Source: Pseudomonadota bacterium
GTDB lineage: Bacteria > Pseudomonadota > Gammaproteobacteria > Burkholderiales > Burkholderiaceae_C
DNA: 64,000 nucleotides
Assembly (NCBI GenBank): GCA_018241325.1
Contig: JAFEEB010000036.1
Coordinates: forward strand, 1 to 64,000
Reading direction: 5' to 3'
The notes under the pieces were generated by a model, which saw nothing but the letters and a program-made list of their open reading frames with translations, was not told where the DNA came from and searched no databases. Shown here one piece after another: positions 8,586-18,678 of the stretch. Numbering within the stretch: position 1 is the stretch's first letter; the number at the start of each line of letters is the position of its first letter. Both the position numbers and the translations under genes were made by a program.

Positions 8586-9458
8586 ATGACCGCCAAAGAT
8601 ACCCGCAAAACCCTGCTGCACCTGGCCGAGCAGCGCCGTGCCACCCTGGTGCCCGGTGCCTTCAACGCGCTGTCGGCGCGCGTGATCGAGGAGCTGGGCT
8701 TTGCCGCGATCTACATCACCGGCGCGGGCGTGACCAACATGAGCCTGGGCCTGCCCGACCAGGGCTTCATGGGCCTGGCCGAGATCGCCGAGCACACCCA
8801 GCGCATCCGCGACGCCGTGCAACTGCCGCTCATCGTCGATGCCGACACCGGCTTTGGCAACGCCGTCAACGTCTATCACACGGTGCGCCGGCTGGAGCGC
8901 GCGGGTGCCGACTGCGTGCAGCTGGAGGACCAGACCAGCCCCAAGCGCTGCGGCCACTTCAGCGGCAAGGACGTGGTGGACACCGCCGAGATGGTCGGCA
9001 AGATCCGCGCCGCCGTCGACGCCCGCGCGGACAGCGGCCTGCTGGTGATGGCGCGCACCGATGCGGCGGCCGTGCACGGCTTCGACGCCGCCGTCGAGCG
9101 GGCCGCGCGCTACGCCGAGGCCGGCGCCGACATCCTGTTTGTCGAGGCCGTGACGGAGGCCGAGCAGGTGCGCGCGCTGCCCGGTTTGCTGGATCGCCCG
9201 CTGCTGATGAACCTGGTGCTGGGCGGGCGCACCCCCGTGCTGCCGCAGCCCGAGCTGGCGGCCGCCGGCTACGGCCTGGTGCTGTACGCCAACGCGGCGC
9301 TGCAGGCGGCCGTGGCGGGGATGACGCGGGCGCTGGCGCAACTGAAGGCGACCGGCGCACTCAGCGAAGACCCGGCGCTGGTCGCGCCTTTTGCCGAGCG
9401 CCAGCGGCTGGTGAACAAGCCCGCGTGGGACGCGCTGGAGCGCCGTTATGCCGACTGA
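8586..9458 (+). CDS. Isocitrate lyase/PEP mutase family lyase
   Basis: This is a TIM-barrel enzyme of the isocitrate lyase/phosphoenolpyruvate mutase superfamily, 290 residues. It shows the metal-binding DADTGFGN (D85, D87) and an ED pair at 114-115. The flexible-loop motif KRCGH (residues 120-124) places the Cys typical of C-C bond lyases at 122. This points to a lyase such as 2-methylisocitrate or 2,3-dimethylmalate lyase, or to an oxaloacetate decarboxylase, rather than to a phosphonate mutase. The start is ATG 8586. A longer in-frame upstream extension runs antisense through tctD and is ignored. The next gene, a PrpF-family isomerase, overlaps it by 11 bp. Context suggests catabolism of the acid imported by TctABC; the exact substrate is unknown. 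Confidence 0.85.
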   Translation: MTAKDTRKTLLHLAEQRRATLVPGAFNALSARVIEELGFAAIYITGAGVTNMSLGLPDQGFMGLAEIAEHTQRIRDAVQLPLIVDADTGFGNAVNVYHTVRRLERAGADCVQLEDQTSPKRCGHFSGKDVVDTAEMVGKIRAAVDARADSGLLVMARTDAAAVHGFDAAVERAARYAEAGADILFVEAVTEAEQVRALPGLLDRPLLMNLVLGGRTPVLPQPELAAAGYGLVLYANAALQAAVAGMTRALAQLKATGALSEDPALVAPFAERQRLVNKPAWDALERRYAD

Positions 9459-10608
9459 ATCCGTCGCCATCGCCGCCACGCTCATGCGTGGCGGCACCAG
9501 CAAGGGCCTGTTCTTCTTGCGCGGCGATCTGCCGGCCGAGCCGGCGGCGCGCGACGCGCTGCTGCTGCGCGCCATCGGCAGCCCCGACCCGTATGGGCGC
9601 CACATCGACGGCCTGGGCGGCGCCACCTCCAGCACCAGCAAGGTGGTGCTGGTGCAGCGCTCGGCTCAGTCCGGCTGCGACGTGGACTACCTGTTCGGCC
9701 AGGTCGCCATCGAGCAGCCCCTGATCGACTGGAGCGGCTCCTGCGGCAACCTGGCCGCCGCCGTCGGGCCCTTTGCACTGCATGCCGGGCTGGTCGGTGG
9801 CGCGCCTACCGACGGCCGGGCCACGGTGCGCATCTGGCAGGCCAACCTGGGCCAGCGCATCGTGGCGCACGTGCCCATGCGCGGCGGCCGGGTGCAGGAG
9901 ATGGGCGACTTTGCGCTGGACGGCGTGCCGTTTGCGGCCGCCGAGATCCGGCTGGACTTTCTGGACCCGGCGGGCGGGGGCGGCTTGCCGCTGCTGCCCA
10001 CGGGCCATGTGCGCGACACGCTCGATGTGCCCGGCCTGGGCCCCGTCGAGGCCACGCTGATCAACGCCGGCAATCCCACCGTCATCGCCCCTGCGGCGGC
10101 CCTGGGACTGGCCGGCACCGAGCTGCCGCGCGCCCTCAATGCCGATGCCGCGCTGCTGGCGCGCTGCGAAGCCGTGCGTGCGCAGGCGGCCGTCGCCATG
10201 GGCCTGGCCGCCAGCGCCGAGCAGGCCACGCGCGAGCGCCCGGCCACGCCCAAGCTGGCCCTGGTGGCGCTGCCGGCCGGCTACGTCGCCAGCGATGGTC
10301 GCGCCGTGGCGGCCGCGGCCTTGGACGTGCTGGTGCGCATGGTGTCGATGGCCCAGTTTCACCACGCGCTGCCGGGCACCGGCGCCATCGCGCTGGCGGC
10401 GGCCGCGGCGCTGCCCGGCACGCTGCTGGCGCCCTGGCGCCCGGCCCAGGGCGGGGGCTTGCGCATGGGCCACCCGTCCGGCTGCATCGAGACCGAGGCC
10501 GAGGCCGGCCAGGACGCCGGCGGCGCGTGGCAGATCCGCCGCGTCAGCGTCAGCCGCAGCGCGCGGCGCCTGATGACGGGGCAGGTGTGGGTGCCGTCCG
10601 GCGCATGA
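9448..10608 (+). CDS. PrpF-family isomerase (aconitate or oxalomesaconate isomerase-like)
   Basis: This is a PrpF/AcnD-accessory family protein with a duplicated diaminopimelate-epimerase-like fold, 386 residues. The hallmark [11 protein letters not shown] occurs at residues 13-23. The catalytic-type Cys is C99 in WSGSCGNL, and the C-terminal half has [19 protein letters not shown] and GHPSGCIE. Known members isomerise trans-aconitate, 3-methylitaconate or 4-oxalomesaconate. The partner lyase suggests a methylated or unsaturated di- or tricarboxylate. It overlaps the upstream lyase gene by 11 bp and is followed by an SDR gene after 31 bp, so the three form one operon. It could be GalD-like; the sequence alone does not settle the substrate. 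Confidence 0.83.
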   Translation: MPTESVAIAATLMRGGTSKGLFFLRGDLPAEPAARDALLLRAIGSPDPYGRHIDGLGGATSSTSKVVLVQRSAQSGCDVDYLFGQVAIEQPLIDWSGSCGNLAAAVGPFALHAGLVGGAPTDGRATVRIWQANLGQRIVAHVPMRGGRVQEMGDFALDGVPFAAAEIRLDFLDPAGGGGLPLLPTGHVRDTLDVPGLGPVEATLINAGNPTVIAPAAALGLAGTELPRALNADAALLARCEAVRAQAAVAMGLAASAEQATRERPATPKLALVALPAGYVASDGRAVAAAALDVLVRMVSMAQFHHALPGTGAIALAAAAALPGTLLAPWRPAQGGGLRMGHPSGCIETEAEAGQDAGGAWQIRRVSVSRSARRLMTGQVWVPSGA

Positions 10609-10639
10609 GCCCGATTTTCACGATGAAAGGACGCTTCGC

Positions 10640-11401
10640 ATGAACGCTTCAAACACGCCCCGCGTGGCCATCGTCACCGGCGCCGGCAGTGGCATCGGCA
10701 AGGCGGTGGCGCAGGCCCTGTTGGGCGACGGCTGGCTCGTGGTGCTGGCCGGCCGCCGGGCCGAGCCGCTGCAGGCCGTGGCGCAAGCCAGCGGCGCCGG
10801 CGCGCGCGCGCTGGCCGTGCCCACCGACGTCACCGATCCGGCGGCGGTCACCGCGCTGTTTGACCGCGCCGTGGCCGCTTTCGGCCGCGTGGACCTGCTG
10901 TTCAACAACGCCGGCATCAGTGGCCCGCCCAAGCTGCTGGAAGACCTGACGCCCCAGGACTGGCGCGGCGTGGTCGATGTCAACCTGACCGGCATGTTCC
11001 TGTGCCTGCAAGCGGCCTTTCGCGTCATGAAGGCGCAGACCCCGCGTGGCGGGCGCATCATCAACAACGGCTCCATCTCGGCCACCACGCCGCGGCCCAA
11101 CTCGATCGCCTACACGGCCACCAAGCATGCCGTGACGGGGCTGACCAAGGCCGCCTCGCTGGACGGTCGCAAGTACGACATCGCGGTCGGCCAGATCGAC
11201 ATCGGCAACGCCGCCACCGACATGACCCGGCGCATGGCCGCCGGCATCCTGCAGGCCAACGGCCAGACCGCCGTCGAGCCGGTGATGGACGTGGCCAACG
11301 TCGGCCGCTCCATCGTCTACATGGCCAGCCTGCCGCTGGACGCCAACGTCATGTTCCACACCGTGATGGCCACGCAGATGCCGTTTGCCGGACGCGGATG
11401 A
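10640..11401 (+). CDS. Short-chain dehydrogenase/reductase (classical SDR)
   Basis: This is an NAD(P)-dependent oxidoreductase with a Rossmann fold, 253 residues. The cofactor motif TGAGSGIG is at residues 13-20 and the structural NNAG follows FGRVDLLF. The active site has Ser in [11 protein letters not shown] followed by YTATK (the YxxxK catalytic pair). ATG 10640 is preceded by GAAAGGA at a suitable distance. It is the third gene of the lyase-PrpF-SDR operon and probably oxidises a hydroxy acid intermediate; this is inferred only from position. A copy of the 60-bp dispersed repeat lies 24 bp after its stop. Confidence 0.85.
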   Translation: MNASNTPRVAIVTGAGSGIGKAVAQALLGDGWLVVLAGRRAEPLQAVAQASGAGARALAVPTDVTDPAAVTALFDRAVAAFGRVDLLFNNAGISGPPKLLEDLTPQDWRGVVDVNLTGMFLCLQAAFRVMKAQTPRGGRIINNGSISATTPRPNSIAYTATKHAVTGLTKAASLDGRKYDIAVGQIDIGNAATDMTRRMAAGILQANGQTAVEPVMDVANVGRSIVYMASLPLDANVMFHTVMATQMPFAGRG

Positions 11402-11424
11402 GCGGGCTTGCCACGCCATCCCAA

Positions 11425-11481
11425 TACTATTAAAAATATAGCTGTTTGCGCTTGATGGACGGGCGCCAGAAGCGGTTTTTA
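11425..11481 (-). repeat. 60-bp AT-core dispersed repeat, copy at operon end
   Basis: Read on the minus strand this is AAAAACCGCTTCTGGCGCC, then the GTCCATCAAGCGC block, then CAGCTAT and an AT-rich ATAGTATT-like tail. It lies between the convergent SDR and phasin-like genes. Other copies, including several inside genes, are listed separately. Confidence 0.65.
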
Positions 11482-11522
11482 TCTTGATCTGCGGTGGGCG
11501 CCGTGTTCGGACCGGCGCAGCC

Positions 11523-11906
11523 TCAACCCGGCTTGCGCGACCGGCTCAGGCGGCGGGCATTGGCGCGGGCGCGCCGCTGATAGGGCCGCAGAGCGCTGTT
11601 GGCCGTGTTGGCCATGGCGTGGGCCGACCATTGCGGCGTCTGGCCGCGCGCCCACGAGGACCATGCGCCAAAGAACAGTTGTTGCGACAGGCTGAACGCA
11701 CTCATCACCATGGCGAAATACGACTCGGCCGCCGCCGCCTGCTTTTCGGCAAACATGCGGAAGAATTCGGCCTGGCCGGTGGCCGACAGTAGCGCGCCCG
11801 GCTGGGCGAATTGCAGCGTTCGGCTGGCGATGACCAGGGGCGAGTGCAGGGACAGGCTGGCGAGCGTCTGCGCGAGTTGGAAAGGGCTGGAGCGTGCAGG
11901 GTTCAT
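11523..11906 (-). CDS. Phasin-like polyhydroxyalkanoate granule protein
   Basis: This is a small amphipathic protein of 127 residues resembling the short phasins of Burkholderiales. The segment ALLSATGQAEFFRMFAEKQA near the middle and AESYFAMVMSAFSLSQQLFFG after it form the Ala/Phe-rich helices seen in phasin_2-type proteins. The tail is strongly basic (RRARANARRLSRSRKPG). Phasins coat PHA granules, and PHA storage is common in this family. No PHA synthase is present in the window, so this is an orphan copy. The start is ATG 11906. The call rests on composition and recalled family pattern, not on a diagnostic motif. Confidence 0.6.
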   Translation of the reverse strand: MNPARSSPFQLAQTLASLSLHSPLVIASRTLQFAQPGALLSATGQAEFFRMFAEKQAAAAESYFAMVMSAFSLSQQLFFGAWSSWARGQTPQWSAHAMANTANSALRPYQRRARANARRLSRSRKPG

Positions 11907-12062
11907 GACGGATGCGGTGACTTGCGAGGACAGCTCGCGGCAGCAGGGCCGCAGGCGGACGTGGGGGGATGCCGGCCAAGGCGGCCGGCAAGGGGACGGA
12001 TGCTATCCGACATCCGGTTTGTTCGTGTTTCCGGTTTCCCCTGTCGCAGGGGCTCTTGAGCA

Positions 12063-12656
12063 TCAAGGAAACTTGGCGGGCGAGGAAAACGGTTCGCTGC
12101 CGTCCACCACGAACATCACCAAGGCATGCAGGTCGGTTGACCCAACACTGGACACCCGCATCGCCATATGGGCACTTCGACCCGCCTCGGCTTGGCCGGC
12201 GCTGACGCGCATTTCGCCGTCCGGGCCGCGGATGCTTTGCTCCCCGGTCAGCACGAAAAATGTCTCGGACCCCGGATGCATGTGTACGGGCGTCGTACTA
12301 CCCGGGGGACCGCTGGCGTCGTTGATCCGAAGGAGATAGCGAGGTGCAGCGAAACGGGGAACGGGCCCGACGTCCGCCACCTTGCTCCCACCGGGTGTGG
12401 ACCCGCCGGCCGGGCCGAGCGTGAAAAGCCAGATCTTGCCGGCAGCCTCGGCCACCAATGACCAGGGTCCCGCAGCATCTTGCGCTTGGGAAAGCGCGGG
12501 AAAATTTTCGATCCGCCAGTACAGCGGCCCGGACGGCAACTGCGACACGTTCTTTTCGGCGAGGGGTTTGACCACCAGCGCCTGCTCGGCGAAGACCGAA
12601 GGCGGCGACAACCACGACGCCAGGATCACGCACGCAACGACAAGAATCCGTTTCAT
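12063..12656 (-). CDS. Secreted cupin-domain protein
   Basis: This is a 197-residue exported protein. A clear Sec signal peptide (MKRILVVACVILASWLSPPSVFA) is followed by a single cupin beta-barrel. The metal-binding cupin motif 1 is visible as PVHMHPGSETFFVLTGE (HxH with a downstream Glu). Motif 2 is only partly recognisable around AGRSAHMAMRV. GAGGTG lies close upstream of ATG 12656 as ribosome-binding site. Single cupins of this kind bind a metal and often act as dioxygenases, isomerases or sensors; nothing here identifies a substrate. It lies 159 bp downstream of the Cys-rich peptide gene on the same strand and could be co-transcribed with it. Confidence 0.7.
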   Translation of the reverse strand: MKRILVVACVILASWLSPPSVFAEQALVVKPLAEKNVSQLPSGPLYWRIENFPALSQAQDAAGPWSLVAEAAGKIWLFTLGPAGGSTPGGSKVADVGPVPRFAAPRYLLRINDASGPPGSTTPVHMHPGSETFFVLTGEQSIRGPDGEMRVSAGQAEAGRSAHMAMRVSSVGSTDLHALVMFVVDGSEPFSSPAKFP

Positions 12657-12815
12657 GATGGCACCTCTTTCGACACTCGGGAGATGAGCGAAGAGCTGAG
12701 GTCAAGATGCGCTCGATGCCACTTGACTCTCAGCAACCGTCATGTCCCGACTACCAAGCCGAAGCCGAAACGAAGCGAAGTGGGCGAATCGATCGGCTTC
12801 GATGCAGCAACCGCA

Positions 12816-13106
12816 TCACGCAGGCCATACCATGCAGCACACCGATCCGCTGAGGCAGGGCCTGCAGCAATAGATCGTCGGCGAGCGCACTTGGGTCTCG
12901 TGGTCAGGGTACGAGACGACGATGCTCTTGATGTGGTCGAGCCCAGGAACGCCTCCAGCTGTCAACGACTGGGCCAGCGTCTGCGGGTTCCGGATGGCCC
13001 CCAACAACTCGTCTTCGGAGAGTTCGAAGTGATAGTCGGGAGGGCAGTCTTGCAACTGCGGATTTGAAGACCCCTGCCCTTGGGTTTGAATCAGTTTCGT
13101 GGGCAT
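12816..13106 (-). CDS. 96-residue Cys-rich peptide, candidate RiPP precursor
   Basis: This is a small gene not matching any family I recognise. The start is ATG 13106, because AAGGAG lies 6 nt upstream; an ATG at 13112 is too close to that site. Residues 1-60 are hydrophilic and acidic and include FELSEDELLGAIRNPQ (28-42), which resembles the helical leader of nitrile-hydratase-like or Nif11-type peptides. A GG pair sits at 51-52. The last 18 residues are YCCRPCLSGSVCCMVWPA, with five Cys in a CC-x2-C-x5-CC pattern and one more Cys at 21. Leader plus Cys-rich core is the layout of ribosomally made, modified peptides or of metal-binding peptides. No recognisable maturation enzyme is adjacent. 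The neighbours are a molybdopterin oxidoreductase upstream and a secreted cupin downstream, both on the same strand. Confidence 0.55.
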   Translation of the reverse strand: MPTKLIQTQGQGSSNPQLQDCPPDYHFELSEDELLGAIRNPQTLAQSLTAGGVPGLDHIKSIVVSYPDHETQVRSPTIYCCRPCLSGSVCCMVWPA

Positions 13107-13324
13107 AACCATCTCCTTGTACGACACGATGTCGCACCGACACTGGACGCTTCGGGCACGCGCGTTGTCAAGGAGGGGTGGCGGTGCGCCGAGCGACGTT
13201 TGTATCGCACGAACAGGCCCTCCAAGAGTGACAGGACGGCCGATATCGCATCCGGATTTTTCTGAAAGTTTCAAATTTTCCGCGCACCGCGAGCGCCGCG
13301 GAATGAGCAGAAGATGGGGTCCAG

Positions 13325-15652
<2,328 letters not shown>

Positions 15653-15762
15653 GGTGGGTTTTGCGGATCGGACGGGCTCGCATCAAGGCAAGGGCGCGTG
15701 ATGCGTTCGAATGGAAGACGATAACCGCAGAGCGCCGACTGTGCCAGCGGGCTGGACGAGCG

Positions 15763-16254
15763 CTATTTCGCTTGGGCCTTGGTGCAGTCGCGCGGCAAGA
15801 ATTCGTCGGGGATGTTCACCGATCGGCATGCATGCGTGATGCGTCCCGCCGTGTCCAAGGAAGGCACGAGGTCAAATGCATCCTCATCCTGGGGCGCGTC
15901 AGCCACATGAACCCGGACGATGCCGGTTTGCCGGTCGATGGCAATGGCCTGAACCTCGACCGGACGGTCGGGCAGAGCATGCAGATCATCGAGGCTTGCT
16001 GGAAAGCGCTGATTGGCCTGATGGAAGCCCTGAACGGCCGATGCCAGAACGACGGCGTGCTTGAGCGATTCCTGAACGTAGACACGCCGGTAGTAGTCAC
16101 GCTGAATCGGGTACAGCACCGCCATCATCAAGGCCATCAACGCGGTCAGGGTCAACACCAGTTTGCCGAGAAACTGACCCATGAACAGGGCGGACTTTTT
16201 TGCGAGAGAGTGCACTTTTGGCGTCCGGTTGAATGGAGTGTCTTGAGTCTTCAC
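15763..16254 (-). CDS. Pilin-like membrane-anchored protein of unknown function
   Basis: This is a 163-residue protein starting at GTG 16254 with GGAGG just upstream. A cytoplasmic N-terminus of about 30 residues is followed by one hydrophobic helix (about 33-48). It then continues as YPIQRDYYRRVYVQESLKHA, which closely resembles the stretch after the membrane helix of type IV pilins (Y-x2-x-DY-x-R-x-R-V-x-E). The C-terminal region has two Cys separated by 14 residues, like the pilin D-loop disulfide. The prepilin peptidase site (G then FTLIE) is missing, so it may be a degenerate or non-processed pilin-like protein. It is downstream of a small membrane protein gene on the same strand with 42 bp between them. 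Confidence 0.5.
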   Translation of the reverse strand: MKTQDTPFNRTPKVHSLAKKSALFMGQFLGKLVLTLTALMALMMAVLYPIQRDYYRRVYVQESLKHAVVLASAVQGFHQANQRFPASLDDLHALPDRPVEVQAIAIDRQTGIVRVHVADAPQDEDAFDLVPSLDTAGRITHACRSVNIPDEFLPRDCTKAQAK

Positions 16255-16296
16255 ATGACCTCCAGCTGTCGAAGCGGTCTGCCGCAGGCCGGCTCG

Positions 16297-16788
16297 TCAT
16301 CTTGAGGCGCGTGCGTCCGCCCTGGCTCGCATCAAGGCAATCGGCAGGGCAATCAACCCAGCCGCCAGGCAGGCCAGATGCAACTGGTCGATGCTGATCC
16401 AGTCGAGCATGGGGTTGGCGGCAAGCAGCGGCCAGGCGGGCGCCATGTCGGCATGCAGAATCGCGTCCAGCAGCACGTGCGAGAACGTGCCCGCATAAGC
16501 CCCCGCCATGGCCGCCAGCCAGGTCAGCGGCGGGTGCGGGATCTTGCGCCAGCGCAGCACCATGGTGCTGATGGGCTTGCCGATCACGGCGGCAACGCTG
16601 CCGATGACCAGGGCCCCCAGCCAGGTGTGCGTCACGCCGTGCAGCACGTCCCGATCCCGCAGGATGCCGATCAGCGGCTCCAGGTCCATCAAGACCTGCG
16701 CCCCGCCAAAAACCATGAAGCTGAAATGCCGGCCGCCCAAGGCCTTGAAGGCCAGGCCGGGGCCGAGGTGGATGGGGGTGAAGGGCAT
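16297..16788 (-). CDS. Membrane-bound metal-dependent hydrolase-like protein (YdjM-type)
   Basis: This is a 163-residue membrane protein with about four hydrophobic segments. Histidines occur at family-like places: MPFTPIHLGPGL at the start, VLHGVTHTWLGA near residue 50, and GTFSHVLLDAILHADMAP near residue 105. This His/Asp pattern around helices matches the family annotated as membrane-bound metal-dependent hydrolases (YdjM/DUF457- or DUF4184-like). No enzymatic activity is established for close relatives that I can recall. ATG 16788 is used. It lies between a small membrane protein gene and the pilin-like gene on the same strand. Confidence 0.6.
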   Translation of the reverse strand: MPFTPIHLGPGLAFKALGGRHFSFMVFGGAQVLMDLEPLIGILRDRDVLHGVTHTWLGALVIGSVAAVIGKPISTMVLRWRKIPHPPLTWLAAMAGAYAGTFSHVLLDAILHADMAPAWPLLAANPMLDWISIDQLHLACLAAGLIALPIALMRARADARASR

Positions 16789-16885
16789 GGTTGCTTGGCC
16801 GTGAAATGGTCAATGACCTGGAACGATGGGCGATGCGGTGCCTGCTTGCGCCACGGCTGCGACCCGACCTGCGCTCGACACCGGG

Positions 16886-17368
16886 CTACCGCCTTTGGCC
16901 GAACGCAAGGCTCGCGCGAACCTGGTCCGACAACTGCGCCAGGCTGCCGCGATACAGCCAGATCACCGCGCACATCCCGTACAGCGACAGCGACGCCGGC
17001 GCGTTGGCCGCGCGCATGAAGGCCAGCGCGGCCGGGTCCACGAAATGCCAGTAGATCGCGTAGCAGCCATCGACGGCAAACCAGGTCGAAGCCGCCGCCA
17101 GGGGCAGCTGCCGCCACCGGCGCTCCAGCAGAACGCGCAGGCTGCAGGGCGCGGTCAGATAGGTCAGACCCGCCATGATGAAGCTGATGGGAATGTCCCA
17201 GTCCGGTGCCGGCATGTGGATGGAACCGAGCACGAGGAGGGCGATGCCCAAGGCCAAGGAAAACAGCTTCCAGGGGCGAAGGTATTCGGATGGGGGGTAG
17301 AGGAATTTCACGGATATCGAAAAAAGTTCATCTGACCCCAATTCCCCCGAGGAGGACAAATCCGACAA
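16886..17368 (-). CDS. Small membrane protein, unknown function
   Basis: This is an open frame of 160 residues with about four hydrophobic segments (near residues 33-50, 60-75, 90-105 and 120-140). The start is uncertain: TTG 17368 opens the frame without a clear ribosome-binding site. A GTG inside, before KFLYPPSEYLRPW, would give a shorter protein that still begins just before the first helix. I recognise no family. It begins 23 bp from the first attC-like site and could be the terminal, attC-less cassette of that cluster or ordinary chromosome. Confidence 0.5.
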   Translation of the reverse strand: MSDLSSSGELGSDELFSISVKFLYPPSEYLRPWKLFSLALGIALLVLGSIHMPAPDWDIPISFIMAGLTYLTAPCSLRVLLERRWRQLPLAAASTWFAVDGCYAIYWHFVDPAALAFMRAANAPASLSLYGMCAVIWLYRGSLAQLSDQVRASLAFGQRR

Positions 17369-17390
17369 GTAGCTGCTTACGCTTCATTGC

Positions 17391-17450
17391 ACCTAACGGC
17401 CAAGGTAAGCCGCCCGCCGAAGGCGGGTCGCCTTGACCGCCGAGTTCGCC
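17391..17450 (-). other. attC-like site 1
   Basis: This is a 60-bp imperfect palindrome bounded by ACCTAAC, a perfect RYYYAAC core, and GTTCGCC, a decayed GTTRRRY core. The inner stem pairs CCCGCC with GGCGGG around GAA. The outer stem pairs GGCCAAGG with CCTTGACC. The stop codon of a minus-strand ORF (17393) falls inside the core box, the usual arrangement at the end of an integron cassette. Confidence 0.65.
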
Positions 17451-17641
17451 CCGGCGATGGAATGGGACGCTGAATGAACCGGCGCGGCGCTACCAACCCC
17501 ATAGCTGCTCGCGTTTGACTGGCGTGCGCTGGAGGCCAAAAAGGCTTTTAACCTGCGCAGTGCTTGAAGGCGAAGCCCGGCACGCGGCAAAAAACCCAGC
17601 GAATAAACGCTTGCGAAGGTGATGTTCGGTGAAAGAGCCAT
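17393..17641 (-). CDS. Possible cassette ORF, hypothetical
   Basis: This is an 82-residue open frame whose TAG stop lies in the core box of attC-like site 1. It has no clear ribosome-binding site and no recognisable domain. Part of it (about residues 33-50) is translated from a copy of the 60-bp dispersed repeat, so it may be non-coding. It is included because each neighbouring attC-like site is preceded by an ORF in this orientation. Confidence 0.25.
   Translation of the reverse strand: MALSPNITFASVYSLGFLPRAGLRLQALRRLKAFLASSARQSNASSYGVGSAAPVHSASHSIAGANSAVKATRLRRAAYLGR
17490..17545 (-). repeat. 60-bp AT-core dispersed repeat, copy in cassette region
   Basis: Read on the minus strand: a TTTTTGGCCTCCAGCGCACG block, then the AAACGCGAGCAGCTATGG block, then an AT-poor tail. 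It lies between attC-like sites 1 and 2. It matches the copies at 11425, 21867, 29450, 38720, 40074, 46793 and 63449 in order and spacing of blocks. Confidence 0.6.
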
Positions 17642-17668
17642 GAGCATTGAAGGCAGGAGATTAACCGG

Positions 17669-17737
17669 GACTAACGCTTGACATGAGAGGTTCGACCTTG
17701 CTTGCCTGGGGCGGGTCCTCTCGATGGAGGGTTTAGG
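17669..17737 (-). other. attC-like site 2
   Basis: This is a 69-bp imperfect palindrome. The outer boxes are GACTAAC and GTTTAGG. The inner stem pairs CATGAGAGG with CCTCTCGATG, leaving one unpaired base on one arm. Such an extrahelical base is the feature that gives attC sites their polarity. The TAA stop of the zinc-ribbon gene (17733) falls inside the right box. Confidence 0.65.
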
Positions 17738-18266
17738 CATCGCAGTGGGGGAGGATGCGCCAAGCGCTGCCAGCGCCGAAGCTTGCGCGGCAGTGCTTGC
17801 ACTCTTGGCTTGCAAGGGGAATTGTCTTATTGCAGTTTGGACAGCTACCTTTGGGCAGTGATTCTTCTGCTTGGCGTGCCGCTTCACCCTCTAGCATCCT
17901 CGCATCGGCGAGCCGTTGCTGCTCTGCCTCGTGCGCGATTCGGAGCTCACTTACCGAAGGCAAATCCCGTTGGCAATAGCGGCACACCTTCGCTTCATCT
18001 TTGACCACTTCGGCGCAGCTTGGACAAGTGCGATAGCCGGGCGAATTTGCCGAGGTCGAAAACTGATTTCGGGTGGAGAGAGCCAACAGCAATGCGCCAG
18101 CAACAAGCATGGCGCCGCCAGCAATGATGATGTTTTGCTTCTCGTTCATTAGGCCGACGTTGTGAACTCGGCTGCCCATACCCGTGGCTACACTCGTGTC
18201 GTACATAAATCCGAAGGTGAGAACTACCAGTGCAGCAATGAAAAGAAGAAATCCGAATGATCTCAT
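17733..18266 (-). CDS. Membrane protein with two zinc ribbons, cassette-borne
   Basis: This is a 177-residue protein from ATG 18266. Two hydrophobic helices lie near residues 5-20 and 45-63. A cytoplasmic region follows with two zinc-ribbon motifs: CPSCAEVVKDEAKVCRYC near residue 82, and CPNCNKTIPLASQECKHC near residue 142. A charged helical linker (about 100-135) separates the ribbons. Each ribbon has the CxxC...CxxC ligand set. The function is unknown; paired zinc ribbons with membrane helices are common in small proteins of unknown role. The stop codon lies within attC-like site 2, supporting cassette origin. Confidence 0.65.
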   Translation of the reverse strand: MRSFGFLLFIAALVVLTFGFMYDTSVATGMGSRVHNVGLMNEKQNIIIAGGAMLVAGALLLALSTRNQFSTSANSPGYRTCPSCAEVVKDEAKVCRYCQRDLPSVSELRIAHEAEQQRLADARMLEGEAARQAEESLPKGSCPNCNKTIPLASQECKHCRASFGAGSAWRILPHCDA

Positions 18267-18275
18267 AGGGTATTT

Positions 18276-18334
18276 TTCGACGTTAAAAGTAAGCGGCGAG
18301 CCGGAGGCGCGTCCACTTGAGTGCATGGTTGGAT
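18276..18334 (-). other. attC-like site 3 (degenerate)
   Basis: The right core GTTGGAT is a perfect GTTRRRY, two bases from the stop of the adjacent ORF (18336). The left side pairs only in part: AAGTAAGCGGCG against CGCGTCCACTT. The left core box is not well preserved. It is kept because of its position and the perfect right core. Confidence 0.45.
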
Positions 18335-18335
18335 A

Positions 18336-18653
18336 TCATTTCCCCTGATGCTCAATTTCATACTCACGATCGGACGTACGCGTCACTTTCAACTTATCTC
18401 CCGCATCGGCGCGTACGGACTTCAGGTAACGACTAAAACTAGCTCTGGGGCTGATGCGCTGGCCGCTGGAGATGCGCACGTCGGTTTCGAACGGTTCGCC
18501 GTTGGCGTGAAAAACGACGGGATTCCCTTTGTGACCATCGCCCTTCCGATCGGCCAAAGCATCAGCTGGAAAGAAGCAAATGTCTGTCGATGGGAAGTAA
18601 AGACGACCGTTGTTCACTGAGGCCTTAGTCAATTTAATCTCTCGAATCTGCAA
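18336..18653 (-). CDS. Cassette ORF, hypothetical 105-residue protein
   Basis: This is a small soluble, charged protein of 105 residues. TTG 18653 is preceded by AAAAGGAAG at ribosome-binding distance. The base composition is less GC-rich than in the surrounding chromosome. No hydrophobic helix or known motif is visible; the middle has FHANGEPFETDVRISSGQRI. It lies between attC-like sites 3 and 4, with its stop two bases from a perfect core box, the layout of a gene cassette. The function is unknown. Confidence 0.55.
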   Translation of the reverse strand: MQIREIKLTKASVNNGRLYFPSTDICFFPADALADRKGDGHKGNPVVFHANGEPFETDVRISSGQRISPRASFSRYLKSVRADAGDKLKVTRTSDREYEIEHQGK

Positions 18654-18678
18654 AGAGTATCTTCCTTTTAGTTGTGAT

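Noticed and set aside
17642..17887. Upstream part of the minus-strand frame ending at 17393
   Set aside because: It overlaps the zinc-ribbon gene on the same strand in another frame; only the part after 17641 could be an independent cassette ORF.
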